In this document: positions 63,996 to 64,000 of the stretch, one piece after another
Numbering within the stretch: position 1 is the stretch's first letter
Layout: each line of letters begins with the position of its first letter
Assembly: GCF_016584085.1 (NCBI RefSeq)
Contig: NZ_NRSJ01000005.1
Coordinates: forward strand, 1-64,000
DNA: 64,000 nt
Direction: 5' to 3'
DNA from: Halochromatium glycolicum
GTDB taxonomy: Bacteria > Pseudomonadota > Gammaproteobacteria > Chromatiales > Chromatiaceae
The notes under the pieces: model-generated
The model's input: only the letters and a program-made list of their open reading frames with translations
What the model was told of the DNA's origin: nothing
Database searches by the model: none
Program-made: the position numbers and the translations under genes

Positions 63996-64000
63996 TCCAG

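Overview
The window looks like a chromosomal segment of a purple sulfur bacterium (Gammaproteobacteria, Chromatiales, probably Chromatiaceae). The reasons are a bchCXYZ set followed by a pufBALMC operon with two extra pufBA pairs, dissimilatory sulfur oxidation genes (aprM-aprB-aprA, sat), a gammaproteobacterial gyrA-serC-pheA-hisC-tyrA order, and GC-rich coding bias throughout. No genus can be fixed by reading alone.

Layout. 1-5.9 kb is an accessory zone: a CoA-disulfide/persulfide-reductase-like flavoprotein, two copies of a 164-bp palindromic MITE-like repeat, a 109-bp tandem repeat, wreckage of a type I restriction-modification locus (hsdR and hsdM remnants), and a three-gene toxin-antitoxin set lying between the two remnants. 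5.9-11 kb holds a VWA/MoxR-type ATPase pair, an HDOD protein and an unknown membrane protein. 11.2-14.4 kb is an SOS mutagenesis cassette lexA-imuA-imuB with its own LexA box; dnaE2 is not adjacent. 14.5-18.7 kb is a three-gene set of PstS-like protein, porin-like protein and membrane GGDEF/EAL protein. 18.8-26.1 kb carries sdhCDAB-sdhE and a dctPQM-type TRAP transporter. 26.3-38.2 kb is a sulfur region: sat faces an aprMBA operon that continues into a small unknown protein, a SlyD-like FKBP, a second unknown and a 53-residue protein; a second SlyD-like FKBP and an APS kinase lie on the far side. 39-49 kb is housekeeping (tyrA, hisC, pheA, serA, serC, gyrA, uvrC). 49.6-52.7 kb has a nucleotide-pyrophosphatase-type protein, a MOSC protein and uppP. 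52.7-64 kb is the photosynthesis cluster, all on the minus strand: bchC-X-Y-Z, a 1.1-kb gene-free stretch, then pufB1-A1-L-M-C-B2-A2-B3-A3.

How the parts work together. AprBA and ATP sulfurylase oxidise sulfite to sulfate through APS, with AprM as the likely membrane link to the quinone pool. Those electrons feed the chain that the PufLMC reaction centre drives, and SDH joins at the quinone level. BchXYZ and BchC make bacteriochlorophyll a for the LH1-reaction centre complex. The bchC and puf transcription units carry a nearly identical 71-bp promoter-operator module containing paired PpsR/CrtJ-type sites, so pigment and apoprotein synthesis are probably repressed together by oxygen.

Most notable observations: the duplicated promoter-operator module, a roughly 140-residue low-complexity tail on PufC, the apr-linked unknown small genes including one of 53 residues, and the 164-bp MITE family with one copy at the point where the tyrA-aroA synteny breaks.
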